Positions 33,517 through 43,758 of a stretch of 51,383 bases of DNA are shown here, piece by piece. A program made the position numbers and the translations under genes. The stretch comes from Teratosphaeria epicoccoides (taxonomy: Eukaryota > Ascomycota > Dothideomycetes > Mycosphaerellales > Teratosphaeriaceae). A model generated the notes under the pieces. The model had not been told where the DNA came from and ran no database searches. It saw only the letters and a program-made list of their open reading frames with translations. The DNA lies in assembly GCA_021401465.1 (NCBI GenBank), contig JADDMT010000171.1, positions 1-51,383 on the forward strand, written 5' to 3'. The first letter of the stretch is position 1. The number at the start of each line of letters is the position of its first letter.

Positions 33517-34089
33517 TCACTGCCCAGGAGTACAGCTGGCGCCACTCTTCAACACGATCTCAATCGATTGAGTGTACCCGTACACCTCCCCTGTGTCGGG
33601 ATCCTGCCCGCCGGTATAACACTGATTGTTTGATGCCTTTTCCTTCGGAATGAAACCCTCTTCAGCGCCACCGCTCGTCGTACAATCTGTCGACGTGTAG
33701 ACGTGGACTTCCCAAACACCCGCATCCACGAACGTGATCCCGTCCGCGGTACCCTGGGGGGGAGGCGAGTAAGGCTGGCAGGCGAGGGGACCGGTGCCGG
33801 TCTGTATTTCTGGACTTCCCGCGCAGTCGCCGTCCTTGTAGTGAGAGAATGACCAGGATGGACAGGCACCGCCGGAGCCTTCCTTGCCTGGTTTCTTGCC
33901 TGGTTTCTTGCCAGGCTTTTCATCGCCGTTTCCGGTCGGATTGACGTCGTCAGGTTCTTGAGCGTATGCATTTGGTTTGGCCAGAGCAGTCCGCTTGGTG
34001 AGAGCGGAGTGGACGCCGAACCTGGCTTTTGAATCCGCTGCAAACGCTGTGGTTGCGCAAAGTGCAAGGAAGACGTGAGTGATGTGCAC
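33517..34089 (-). CDS. Secreted protein with KPGK repeats
   Basis: A 190-residue single-exon protein. Residues 1-18 form a signal peptide (MHITHVFLALCATTAFAA). A Lys-Arg at 32-33 (SALTKR) is a likely Kex2 site, so residues 19-33 may be a propeptide. Residues 58-69 are three KPGK-type repeats (KPGKKPGKKPGK), a flexible basic linker. From about residue 74 to the end is a compact domain with six cysteines (ACP, DCAG, ACQP, DCTT, QCYT, SCTP), with GVWEVHVYTSTDC at its centre. This resembles the beta-rich Cys-paired secreted proteins common in Dothideomycetes, though no named family is claimed. A TATTAAT-type element lies about 130 bp upstream. It probably acts in the apoplast or cell wall; that is inference. 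Confidence 0.78.
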   Translation of the reverse strand: MHITHVFLALCATTAFAADSKARFGVHSALTKRTALAKPNAYAQEPDDVNPTGNGDEKPGKKPGKKPGKEGSGGACPSWSFSHYKDGDCAGSPEIQTGTGPLACQPYSPPPQGTADGITFVDAGVWEVHVYTSTDCTTSGGAEEGFIPKEKASNNQCYTGGQDPDTGEVYGYTQSIEIVLKSGASCTPGQ

Positions 34090-35096
34090 TGTCTTGCGGT
34101 TAGTTCTGATGTGCAGGGAGAGCGAATAGTAATCTTTACTTGTAGAATCTGTGACCAGTCGTGGTGCTTCTGGTGGCTTGAGTATTCGGAAGCAATAGTT
34201 GTTGGTGAGTAGATCAGCCCATATTAATACCTTCGCTCATGATGTCCTTTGCATCATCGCTCTGCTTAAGGATACCCACGCATAATGGCGGTGTTCAAAG
34301 ACATTCATTCGATGCTATGACTGTGTCCAGGCCTCATCCAAGGGGAACTCTGACGTCCTTCAAGGGCATCCATAGGCCATGACCAGAATCGAGAATGAAC
34401 CGTCAAACCACCACTGCGTCTTGCGATGACAGCTGCGCCAATCGGCCTAACAGCAACAGCCATCCAGGTTCTAGTTGATATGAGTGCTCCACTTGCAATC
34501 ATGGTAAAGACGGCTTGGGCGCCTGAGGAAAAAGCCTGAAACCTCCTGCTTCCTCCATATTCGGTGCAAGCAGCTCTGATATCCAGGTGCACAGGTACTT
34601 ACCTAGTGAATGCAAGGACACTGCTGGTGCTTCAAATGAAGGCAGCCTGAAGAAGCTTCGAAAGGAATGTCCACGCTCAGGACCGCTCGGCAGACGTTTG
34701 CCAACGGTGGGATTCCGCTGGGATGACAACCTTGGCGCGTAATGTGAGTGTTACAATTTCCTGTTCGATCGATTACTGCTGAGTCCTGATTCGCAGAATA
34801 GTGTTTGCACCGACGTGGGCATGATGCTAGGAGGTTTCTAGACCTTTGAGGTCGGGAGCGACATTCGGGAGGAGAATCCAAGCGAGGGCGTCCTGCCATT
34901 ACCGCTCGTCTCCGATTGCTTTGGTGCGCATCTCTCGGATTGAGCTTTCATGATCGTGCCTCCCCTTACACCGCCGATCTTCCGGTCTTGTAGCCCTTGA
35001 AGCAGAAGTGCCTCTTGGCCAAGGACGAGGTGTGACTGTGACCCAAAATTGTCTGAGAACAATTCCGCTACGGTGCAAGTTGGATAGTGGGAAGCA
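34090..35096. other. Intergenic, possible gene relics
   Basis: On the minus strand, the frame 34603-34899 is unusually cysteine-rich (about nine Cys in 98 codons, ending QQCPCIH then stop) and is followed immediately by GTAAGT. The frame 34838-35104 overlaps it. No signal peptide or intact gene could be assembled. It may continue the relic at 35097-35611. Confidence 0.3.
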
Positions 35097-35611
35097 TCAG
35101 GCAATCATTGCTTTATAAACATTAGCACATGACACCGAAGACAGGCGCTGTTGCCCTCGTTGTCTTCTGTACTGCAAGCCCATGCCTTCCACGAACCTCG
35201 CAAATCTAGAAGTCAGACAGCTTCCTTCAGGCACAACTACATAAGATGCCAGTGCAGCATTGGCCTTTATACTGGTATACATTCCAGCAGTACACACCTG
35301 GTCTCCACAATGGTGTTTAACCCACGCGCCTTTCTCGACCGCGCTCGCATTCCCGGCGTCAAATGCCGCGTTTGCATATGAGGACGAGTGTGCCGGCGAG
35401 TCAACGGCCTCGAGTTCCCATGAAAAGTCTTCTGGCTAGCAGTCCCGGCATCTGTGTCCAGAAATCCAACTATTGCCATGGTCGACGAAGAGTTTTGCAA
35501 ATGAAGAACATTCTTGCCGTACAAAGGGCGAGAATGGACATGACTGCCGGAAGCGACTCCATCTCGTGTCTCGGCGACTGTGGGTCAGGCGAAGCGGCTT
35601 TCTTTGCTACG
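35097..35611 (-). pseudogene. Probable relic of a Cys-containing protein gene
   Basis: One minus-strand frame runs about 170 codons with a single stop, TAG at 35438-35436. Around the stop the sequence is protein-like (SSFAKLFVDHGNSWISGH before it, DFSWELEAVDSPAHSSSYAN after), with cysteines at RCRDC and HHCGDQVC. CAG-to-TAG would restore Gln and is the change RIP makes. Alternatively, the TAG is the end of an intron (CTGCTAG acceptor) and the gene is alive with a structure not resolved here. No family recognised. Confidence 0.35.
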
Positions 35612-37232
35612 GGACCATCGAAGCAAGCAGCATCTGGATTCAATCAATAACAATGCTGAATCGGAGTCAGCTGAAATAAGAAATTTCTTCACCTGACCAC
35701 ATATATTCGCAGTCTCTAGACGACGAGGAGTCTCGATGAAAAGGCTTTTGGAGTGCCCCATGGATCCTCGAACTCGGACACAGCCCAAGCCCAAGAGACC
35801 GCGAATGTATGACCCACGGTCCGCACGTTGGAATGATGGTATCGCAGATGATGCGATTGCAGATCAACCACTGCTCTGCCAGCTCAGCGCGTCTGGCATT
35901 CGCAACACCACATGCCTCACCTTTTCCGCGACATCCTGCTAACCCTCCAAGCAATAATCCGGTCTCTCTTCCAGCCATAAGATGTCAATGGCGCCGAGAA
36001 CACGACCGTCTCTCCAGAACCACGCAGCGTCGATTTCATTTGACGCCAGTACCCACGCACACACCGCGTCACACCGCGTGGCAGGTTCCGAAGCGCCCGA
36101 TCGCCGGACGAAGCAGAGTCGACAGGCCTGGAGTCCGAGTCAATTCGGTAGCGGCGGGCGATGACAGCGGTGACTGCGGCGGTGCCAAACAAAAAAAAAA
36201 CGCAAGTCCGGATTCACAGCACGAGACAAAAGTGGTACCGGTGTCTTGGCTCGCGGTAATGATGTCTCGAGGCTGCGACAACGCGATAACGCCCTTCGGG
36301 CTCCGCAACGCGACGAGTACACTCAGACCCCACCCGCGGTGCCCTCCACCTGGCCCTTGTGAGCACTTCCCGATATCTGCGCATCGGGAGCCTCGCCCGA
36401 CGGGAGAAGAAACAAGATGGCGTCCGTCGCCCTGCTCGCAGCTGCAATTTCTAGTGAGCGTCGCCGCGACGCCTAGACCACTGCATTGGGACCCGCGAAC
36501 ACCGGACGACGACACCTGCCTTCCCAAGGACAAACTTCACAGAGGGCGACGTCTGCGGGATATCCAACGACGAGAGCAGGATCTTTGCGCCTGTCGTTTG
36601 ATTCGGGCTCACGCCTTGGGAGGTGTCTGAGGTGTCGTGCGCCCAGTTTGGCTTCGAATATTTCTTTTTACCTTGGTCATTGCATCAATGGTTCGGCGGG
36701 TCGAAGGGTCGAAGCAGGACGGAAGCGGGGAATAGCAGCCTTGGGTCAGTGGGCTGTGGGTCTGATGAGCATTCAAACGTCTTGAAGGCAAGGCCAATTG
36801 CACCAAGGATGACGCCTTTCCGCCTGGATGCGCTGGAGAACCCATGTAAGAGGTCTTGGCATCTTGTTGTTGCGTGCTATCGAGAAGACATGGTGGGCGT
36901 TGCCATCAGCCTTCTTGCCTCCAGGACAGCCGACAGCCAGAACCACCGTAGCCTACCCGAGCAGGATTCACACACTGCCTTTGCTCATACATCGCCTGTA
37001 AGCTCACAGCGAGACTGGCATGATCTACTATAATTCGAAAGGGCCAGCACAACCGTGTCTGGGGAAAGGGCCACGGAGCTTAGCAAGATCGAGGGACGCC
37101 AGGCCATCGACAGAGGATCATCCGCGATGTTCGCTACCCACGAGAAGAGGAGGGACAGAGCTGGAAAATTGTGAGAGGTGCCGTGACTCGAACACGGTCA
37201 GCTGACTTTGGAAAAAGAGATATGTATGGACC
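35612..37232. other. Intergenic, GC-rich unassigned frames
   Basis: 1.6 kb. A 273-codon plus-strand frame (35809-36630) and a 154-codon minus-strand frame (36069-36533) overlap in a GC-rich stretch. Neither has a domain, and the long frame is full of Arg/Pro/His, as expected for chance frames. Contains an A-homopolymer near 36191. Confidence 0.4.
37181..37197 (-). other. Isolated tRNA T-arm/B-box-like hairpin
   Basis: On the minus strand: CCGTG, loop TTCGAGT, CACGG. This is a perfect 5-bp stem with the 7-nt T-loop and an RNA polymerase III B-box (GTTCGAGTC). No matching D-arm or 5' acceptor strand was found upstream, so no tRNA is called. It is possibly a tRNA 3'-half relic. Confidence 0.35.
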
Positions 37233-38626
37233 TCAAAACGTGTCGTCGTCCTCAAACACGGCCCTGCGAACCACACTCGGACTCGCCTCATCCAGGCCCT
37301 GTCCCTCGGCCTCAATGTCCGTGGTCCCATCCGCCCCAGCCGTCAAGAGCAGATTCTCCACAATCCTCTTGCTGGCTTCCCGGGCCGGCGTCTGCATCAG
37401 GCGGCTCTGCGGGACATGGAACTGCATGGTCTTTGGCGGACTCATGCCCAAGTCCTCGTCGTCGGACTCGTCCTCGAAGATGTGCGAGGGGCGTGATCGG
37501 GCGGATGTGTAGGCTTTGTCTTGGGGAGAGAAGAGCTGGCGGCCGGTCGATGTTGTTGGCTGGCGGTACTGAGGCTGTTGCCGTCCTCGGGCAGGCGTCA
37601 TGACGCTGATGCCTGGAGTCCTCGGCGCAGGCTTGGCGGGTGAGAAGAGATCGGAGCGGAGTTGCGGTGCGGCGACTTCTGGCGAGGAATCTGGAGAGTC
37701 TTCCCATAGCTGTCGGGTGGTCTTGGTGGCGGTGGCGGGAGTCGCTGTGGCTTTGTGCTGAGGTTGTCGACGTTGGGTGTGAGGTGTGGCTTGAACGCGA
37801 TAGTTCTTGTCCAGCACTCCTCGGTGTAGAAGAGGATCATTGCTGTTGTGTCTCTTTGCACCCGGTCGATGATGTGTGGACGTATTGAATGCGGATGGCT
37901 GATATGCGGACTCTGGCTCGAAGGGTGAGCTGTCCGGACCAGCTCCGGCGTTCGCACGTGGACGCGGTGTGGACGGCTCTGCAGAAGCTGATGTCATCGC
38001 TGCTGCGGGATTTCGTCCCGTGCACTTCTGCGGGCTCGGACTCCTGAGCGCGGCTTGCTTGCCTCTACTCACGCCATTTGTCTGGGTGGGGGACGCTGGC
38101 TGCTTGAGGGTGGGTGTAGCATGCACCCCCGTGACTTGGGTGGGACTGTCGACGGAAAAGTCTTGGCTCTCGTCCTCCCCTTCTCCTCCTCCTCCCCCGG
38201 TCTGCAACGTCGCGCTCGTGCCTTCCTCGTCCCCGTCCCCGTCCCCGTCCCCGTCGCATGTCGCAGTCGTGTCCGTCGCCAGTGCGGCTTCCTCGTACCC
38301 GCTCAGGCTGACATTGGCCGATGCCTCGAAGAACTGTTTCCAGAACTGCAGGAACGTCGGTGCGGTCAGCTCGCGCCTTCCTCCGTCTCTCAAGCTCGCC
38401 CCGCCTCCAGATGGCGAAAAGGGAAGGCACCTACCTTCGAGCCTTCCCAGACATCGCCGCTTGCTCTCGCGTATTGCTCAACAATCGGCAGAATCGATGC
38501 GGTGACGATTCGATGCGCTTTACTGAAATTACTGTCAATTTCCTGCAACGTGAGCGTGATCGATTGCTCGAGCTTTTCCAGCTCTTCCGTGAGCGTCAAT
38601 TGCCGAGACGTGCCGGCGCGAGACAT
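37233..38626 (-). CDS. ASK1: DASH complex subunit ASK1
   Basis: Component of the outer-kinetochore DASH/Dam1 ring that couples chromosomes to spindle microtubules. Exon 1 is 38626-38435 and exon 2 is 38345-37233, split by an 89-bp phase-0 intron (GTAGGT...CTGCAG) with GAGCTGACC near its end; product 434 residues. Residues 1-75 are the conserved Ask1 domain (LTEELEKLEQSITLTLQEIDSNF..., ...VWEGSK joined to FWKQFFEASANVSLSGYEE), helical and coiled-coil forming. The rest is long and disordered, rich in S/T-P sites for CDK regulation, with a (Gly-Asp)n acidic run coded by a CCCCGT-type repeat near 38226-38254. The C-terminus VRRAVFEDDDTF is typical of fungal Ask1. It is divergent from the SDR gene. 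Confidence 0.92.
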
Positions 38627-39017
38627 TGCACTTTTGTCGATGTATATTCGTCAGAGAAGAAACGCGTGCGGTACGTGGGGGCCTAGTCACGACGCGCCTC
38701 GCCTACACCTTCCTTGCATCCAAATGACGGAATACCACCGCTCTGCCCGGAAGTCAATACGACTGTCGATCTCCCATCGCTCCTCTTTGCTCCCATCCTG
38801 CACCTCGCACCACTTGCATCCGCTTCACCGGCTTCTCCTCACCACCACTCATGCATCGTGTGCATGGCGTAGGAACGTACTCCGCATCAGAAGACATGAC
38901 GAAGCAAGGCAGGCTAGGTTCCCGTCTCGCCTATCTCCTAGAACTTCATCTGTACCTGCACACATTGACCGTTCCACCACACCCACCGTTCTCTCATACC
39001 CATTACTCCCATCCACA
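38627..39017. promoter_or_regulatory. Divergent promoter of ASK1 and the SDR gene
   Basis: 391 bp between head-to-head start codons. Pyrimidine-rich on the plus strand towards 39017 (CT-rich leader of the SDR). No clear TATA element. Confidence 0.45.
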
Positions 39018-40125
39018 ATGCCTCCCCTCCGCCTCCTCCTCCGCACTACCCTCAAACCTTACCCCCTCCCCTCCTCACACCGCTCCTTCTCCACCTCACC
39101 CTCCCATCAAAAAACCGCCATCGTCACCGGCGCAAGCAGAGGCATCGGCAAAGCCATCGCCCTCCGCCTCGCCCACGACGGCTACGACATCGCCATCAAC
39201 GACGTCGACATCAACGCTCCAGGCGCCAACGAGGTCGCCAAAGAAATTCAAGCCCTGGGTCGGAAATCCACAGTCGCCATCGCCGACGTCTCCAAGTACC
39301 ATGAAATCGAGTCCGCAGTCCAGAAAACCGTCCAAGACCTCGGCCCGCTGGACACCATGGTCGCAAACGCCGGGATCGCCCAAGTGAAAGGCCTGCTAGA
39401 CTTGACGGAAGAAGACTTCGAGAAAATGTTCAGAGTCAACGTCTTTGGTGTGCAGAACAGCTACAAGGTTCGTACTTGCATCCACTGCCGATGGTAAGAA
39501 AAACAAAAACAAAAGTCAATGACGATGACGTGGCGCATGCCAGGCCGCAGCGAAACAAATCATCGCCCAAGGCACCGCAACCAAAGACGCGCCCGCGAAA
39601 CTCCTCGGCGCCGCGTCGATTGTCGCGTTCAAGCCTTTTGCGCTGCTGTCGCATTACAGCGCGAGTAAGTGGGCGGTGCGGGGCTTGACGCAGGCGTATG
39701 CGATGGAGCTGGCGGAGCATAACATCACGGTGAATGGGTATGCGCCTGGGATCGTAAGCACGATCCGCTACTTCATGCGGTCACCTTTTGTTACTGATGG
39801 GTATGGAATAGGTCGGCACGGCGATGTGGGATTTGATCGACGAGGAGCTGGGGAAGAAGAAAGGGGCGAAAAAGGGCGATACGATTGCGAAGTACAGTGG
39901 GGAGTTGATCGCTCTAGGTATGGAATTCTCTTCGTGGGTGGCAGACGTGGTGGTGGCCTTCTTTTCTTTTCTTTCTTTTTTTCTTCCAAGACTGACAGCA
40001 GTGGTGTAGGACGAGTCAGCGTGCCGGAAGATGTGGCGAAATTAGTTTCGTTCCTGGCGAGTCGAGACTCGGATTATGTTACGGGGCAGACGCAGGTGGT
40101 GGATGGTGGCATTATCATGACGTAG
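39018..40125 (+). CDS. Short-chain dehydrogenase, acetoin/diacetyl reductase-like
   Basis: NAD(P)H-dependent classical SDR of 293 residues from four exons: 39018-39467, 39544-39753, 39812-39917 and 40010-40125 (introns 76, 58 and 92 bp; phases 0, 0 and 1). Motifs are the cofactor site TGASRGIG (37-44), NAG (117-119), catalytic Ser about 174, and YSASK with Tyr-187 and Lys-191. The C-terminal PGIVGTAMWDLID and YVTGQTQVVDGG are typical of the (S)-acetoin/diacetyl reductase branch. Residues 1-30 are Arg/Ser-rich, non-acidic and Pro-punctuated (RSFSTSP), resembling a mitochondrial presequence, which is not usual for this branch. Substrate is inferred. The nearby convergent gene is the truncated nuclease. 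Confidence 0.85.
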
Positions 40126-40707
40126 AGGCCTGTGTGGGAGTTGACTGGCATTAGAGGCTTATCGTCAGATGCGTTCGAATAGCCTTATGCGCGCGTTTTC
40201 AGACCCTGTGCGAGGAGGTCGGCGTGTGTTTGGGAAGTCTTACTTTTAAGATCAAAGCAACGGGAGTTGTGGTATGAAGGAAGTCTGGTTTCGCAGAGCG
40301 GTTTGACTCGTAGTCTAACGACTACAACATACAGACGAGGACTCATAGGTCTTGAATAGAGGGTGTCGGAACTTGCTAGGCAGTATGGCTCGTGTGACTA
40401 CATCTATACTACGCAAATGAGGACACCGGCTACTTGAAATCGGCTTGCTACTCGTGAAAGCAGATCCCCTTCATCAGCTCAGCAGTCCTTGTCACCAAGG
40501 TCAACGCATGTTTCACGTCTGTTCCGAGCATCCTTTAGCAAGTGAGATGCTCTTTCACCTGTATGATTGTCCCTGTCCATTTGCTTTCTTCCCTGGTAGG
40601 CAAAGTGTTTGCTGGTTGGTGCATATATACCTGCTATCGATCTGCCAGATGGCAGGTAGTCCCCACAAGCATCTAGTCGCAGATCTGAGCAGAGATCTGT
40701 TGACCAA
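40126..40707. other. Intergenic, convergent 3' ends
   Basis: Between the SDR and the truncated nuclease. It was searched on the minus strand for the missing nuclease C-terminus, and none was found in any frame. Confidence 0.45.
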
Positions 40708-41319
40708 TCATGGCGGTTGTGCGGCTATTTTCTTCGAGCGGGAGGCTGAGCTCACAGATCGTGCCTTGGCTCGTTCGAAGCATGTGAGAGGACGCGAGTG
40801 GAAGGCGATGCTCTCTGTCTCGGTGGGCTTGATCTGTATGTCGGCGATGGAACTTTTGTCATTGCGTGCAGCATGCTTGTCTTTGGCTTCCTTGGTCTCG
40901 TTACGCGACAGGTAGGGCACACCGGTTCTAAGCGGTCGGTTGAGGTCGAAGCCAACTTTGTTCAAGAATTCGACGGCTCCTGACTGGTTGCTCCATATCC
41001 GCTCGATATCCAGCCCACGCTCCTCAATGAGGGGGTTCAGGTCGAAGTTGTAAGGCCTCAGAATGTATTTGCCACTCTCGACATCTTGAGTGACGCAAGT
41101 GAGGCCAATCTGGAGGATTTGGTAGCGCTCTGCCGCTTGCTTCGTCTCCAGATAGCGCGCCTGCAGTGTCGGCTTCCCTGATTTCGTGGCCCACTCGCCG
41201 CGTATCTGCTTGCCACACACACCCGAGAGCTCGAGATCGAATGACACGAAGTGGGCCTCACTGATATCTGTCAATATGTCCAGCAATAATGGATAGAAAG
41301 AAGTCTTGTCGACCTCCAT
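40708..41319 (-). pseudogene. Truncated PARN/CAF1-family ribonuclease
   Basis: N-terminal part of a DEDD-type poly(A)-specific ribonuclease of the CAF1/PARN family, 203 residues from the ATG at 41319 (MEVDKTSFYP). Residues 11-33 match the family's opening (LLLDILTDISEAHFVSFDLELSG), with the first exonuclease motif Asp-28/Glu-30. The RYQILQIGLTCV and PYNFDLNPL segments follow. Resemblance ends after FHSRPLTCFERAKAR, where relatives continue for several hundred residues with the remaining catalytic Asp/His motifs; here a foreign stretch leads to a stop. An upstream in-frame extension to 41685 exists but is not convincing. Likely a gene broken by a rearrangement near the retroelement island, unless a missed intron leads elsewhere. 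Confidence 0.65.
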
Positions 41320-42194
41320 CTTGCCGCTCGCCTGCTGCTTGAAGTTGACGACACTCTGCTTGTGGGATGTCGATAGCTGGGGAGGTGAAGGTTGACGAAC
41401 AGTAGTGATGGCGGCAAAAGGGTTTGGCAGCCACTGCAGTAGACGGGTGACAATTGAGGAAGGCACGGTAGCTGACTCTACTTTCCTGTCACGCTTGTGA
41501 GTGCATGTGCGTCTTGTGGCAGACAAGTGTCGACATGCGATGAGTCGACAACGAAATAGTAGTAATAATGCATGCAGAATGTGATGATGGCTTGTGGCAC
41601 TGGCACTGGCACTGGCAGTCGTTTGCCTGTGCCATTCACGACGTGCGGCTGCTTGCATCCAATCACAATGCGTATGCAGACCCAATGATACTGCTCAGCC
41701 TGAGCGATCTGATATCCGCTTCAGCAGATGTTGAAGATGCAGATCCATGTAGGCAAAAGAGGATTAGCCCGTGCCCTCTGCGGACCTCGGCTAGACTTCT
41801 AAAAAAGATTGAGAGTTTCACAAGCCTCTTTTCCTTCTGGCACGCAGCGTTGCTGCAAAATAGTAAATAGTAATTATATATTATATTAGTAATTACTAAA
41901 TATTAGTAGCAAGAGATTTCTGACTAAGGTAGGAAGGTTTCTTGTAAGAGGAAGAAGACATTATTAAACTAATAGTAGCAGGCAGAATAGCAGCTATATT
42001 TGTAAGCTTAGGACAAGCTAAGCTAAAAGGGGGATAGTATTATAGAACATAATTATAGTAGTAGAATCATGTAATATAACTTATAGCTATAGTAGTATAG
42101 TCATATAATATAACTCTGTTTTAGAAGTACCTATAGGTACTAAGACAGAGAACAGAATTCTTAGTAATAGAGACTATCTCTATTAGAGTATAAG
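41320..42194. other. Boundary between genic DNA and the gypsy island
   Basis: Genic composition holds to about 41860, including a short TGGCAC repeat near 41594. Then an abrupt change to very AT-rich DNA, with almost no CpG and an abundance of TA steps, marks the RIP island. No gene seen. Confidence 0.5.
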
Positions 42195-42558
42195 TAATAC
42201 AGTTAATACTAGGGGGCTATTAGAGCTACATAGGTTCTAATGTCTGCCCTTAGTATGTAGTAACCTTACTATATATAGTAAGGAGGTCCTTTATATATAC
42301 GTTAGCTTATATATTATCTAAGCCTTAGGATTAATGTTTGATGTAGGATGCCCCTATGTCACTAACCCTATAATACCCCTACAGGGATAGGCTTAGACAT
42401 GCTTTCTCTAATTAAGGGGCGTTAGGGGTTATAAGTACCTCTAGCGCTACCTCTGTAATAAGCAGAAAGTAGTGCTATCTTGTACCTATTAAAAGGTCAG
42501 ATTACTCTGTCATACTACGAGATATTTTTCATATTATATAGCATATATATCTATATTA
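42195..42558 (+). repeat. Gypsy LTR copy a (5' LTR, plus)
   Basis: Starts TAATACAGTTAATACTAGG and ends CTATATTA. It is homologous over its length to the LTRs at 43260, 43759 and 48778, whose best-preserved ends are TGATACGG...CTATATCA. It is the most mutated copy, with TG and CA termini turned to TA. A gag frame follows 50 bp downstream. Confidence 0.75.
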
Positions 42559-42607
42559 GTTCTGCTTTCTCCCCCCTGCTTTACAGTCTAGTAGAGAATA
42601 CTATAAT

Positions 42608-43259
42608 ATGTCTAGAGTACTACAAACTTGTAACTAACATGTAGTAAGCACTATCCTAAGCACCTGTAATAGTAAAGCTAGCCTAAGTAACTAGCCTGTA
42701 GAAGTACCCCCTGTAAGTAACACTACATTAAGCGACAGTTCTGCTAGAGGCTAATTACGTAGTAGACAAGGTAATAGACCCCCTACATAGGGACTATAGC
42801 TAACCCTAACTATTAACCTAGCCCTTGTAGCCATAATTGTTAATTAGGTCGCGAACTACCTTGCAAACTAGAGCTAGAGCCGTACCTCTCCTAGTAGCGA
42901 CAATAGTAAGGACGACAAAGACATTGCTATAAGTAGTACTAATAAACTAGCAGATAAAGAAATCTAGTAAGATTTTATGCTAGGGACCTACGAAGATAAC
43001 TCCCTAGCAGGCGCAGACTCTCTATGTATGCCTGCGAATCTAGTGCCTAAATTTAGGGCCATGATAGGCTAACTAGGAGGTAGTCATAATGTACGTAACC
43101 TAAAGCCATTTAAGGGAGACACCTTAAAGGAGGCTCGAACTTTCTTGTAGGTGTATAAGGTAGTTTTTATGCTTAACCTATGCGGATATTCTATAGAGGG
43201 CGAACAAGTTGCCTTTAGTGTAATGTAGCTCGAAGAGGATAAGGAACCTCATAATAGTT
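42608..43259 (+). pseudogene. Gypsy gag relic, copy a (truncated)
   Basis: Same reading frame as the copy at 44168, beginning with ATG TCT AGA and including a GDTLKEARTFL segment. It has many TAG/TAA stops and further CpG losses. It stops abruptly where an inverted LTR begins, just after the LEEDKEP segment. Confidence 0.7.
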
Positions 43260-43619
43260 TAATATAGATGTATATGCTATATAATATAGAAATATCTCGT
43301 AGTATGACAGAGTAATCTGACCTTTTAGTAGGTACAAGACAGCGCTGCTTTCTGCTTATCGCAGAGGTAGCACTAAGGGTACTTATAACCCCTGACGCTC
43401 CTTAATTAGGGAAAGCATGTCTGAGCCTAACCCTATAGGGGTACTATAGGGTTAGCAACGTAGGGGTATCCTACGTTAACAACTAATCCTACTTAGACGA
43501 CATACAAGCTAACGTATGTACGAAGGACCCCCTTGCTATATGTAGCAGGGTTACTACATGCTAAGGGTAGGCATTAGAACCTATGTGGTTCTAATAGCCC
43601 CCTAGTATTAACCGTATCA
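43260..43619 (-). repeat. Gypsy LTR copy b (3' LTR, minus)
   Basis: Inverse complement of LTR copies a and c. The plus strand begins TAATATAGATG and ends CGTATCA. The adjoining plus-strand stretch CTGCCCCTCCTCC is, on the minus strand, a polypurine tract directly before the LTR, so this is a 3' LTR of a minus-oriented element. Confidence 0.75.
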
Positions 43620-43758
43620 CTGCCCCTCCTCCTATGAGGATGTCCCTAGCCTTACTAAGTAATGCACGCGGAACGTATAGGGTATAGGATATAGCACGCT
43701 TACACTACGTAAGGGTAAATAGGTAGATAGCCTACATAACATGTGTTATGCGTATACC
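43620..43758 (-). mobile_element. 3' internal end of gypsy element b, with polypurine tract
   Basis: 139 bp shared almost base for base with 49138-49276. On the minus strand it ends GGAGGAGGGGCAG at the LTR, the expected plus-strand priming site. It is interrupted precisely at 43759 by the start of LTR copy c. Confidence 0.7.

Noticed and set aside
35809..36630. 273-codon plus-strand open frame
   Set aside because: GC-rich stretch with an equally open minus-strand frame. Arg/Pro/His-biased composition, no domain, signal or family resemblance; most likely chance.
37160..37260. Complete tRNA gene on the minus strand
   Set aside because: Only the T-arm folds. There is no D-arm, anticodon arm or 5' acceptor strand at the right distance; a TGAGGTC/CACCTCT pairing leaves only about 31 nt between the arms.
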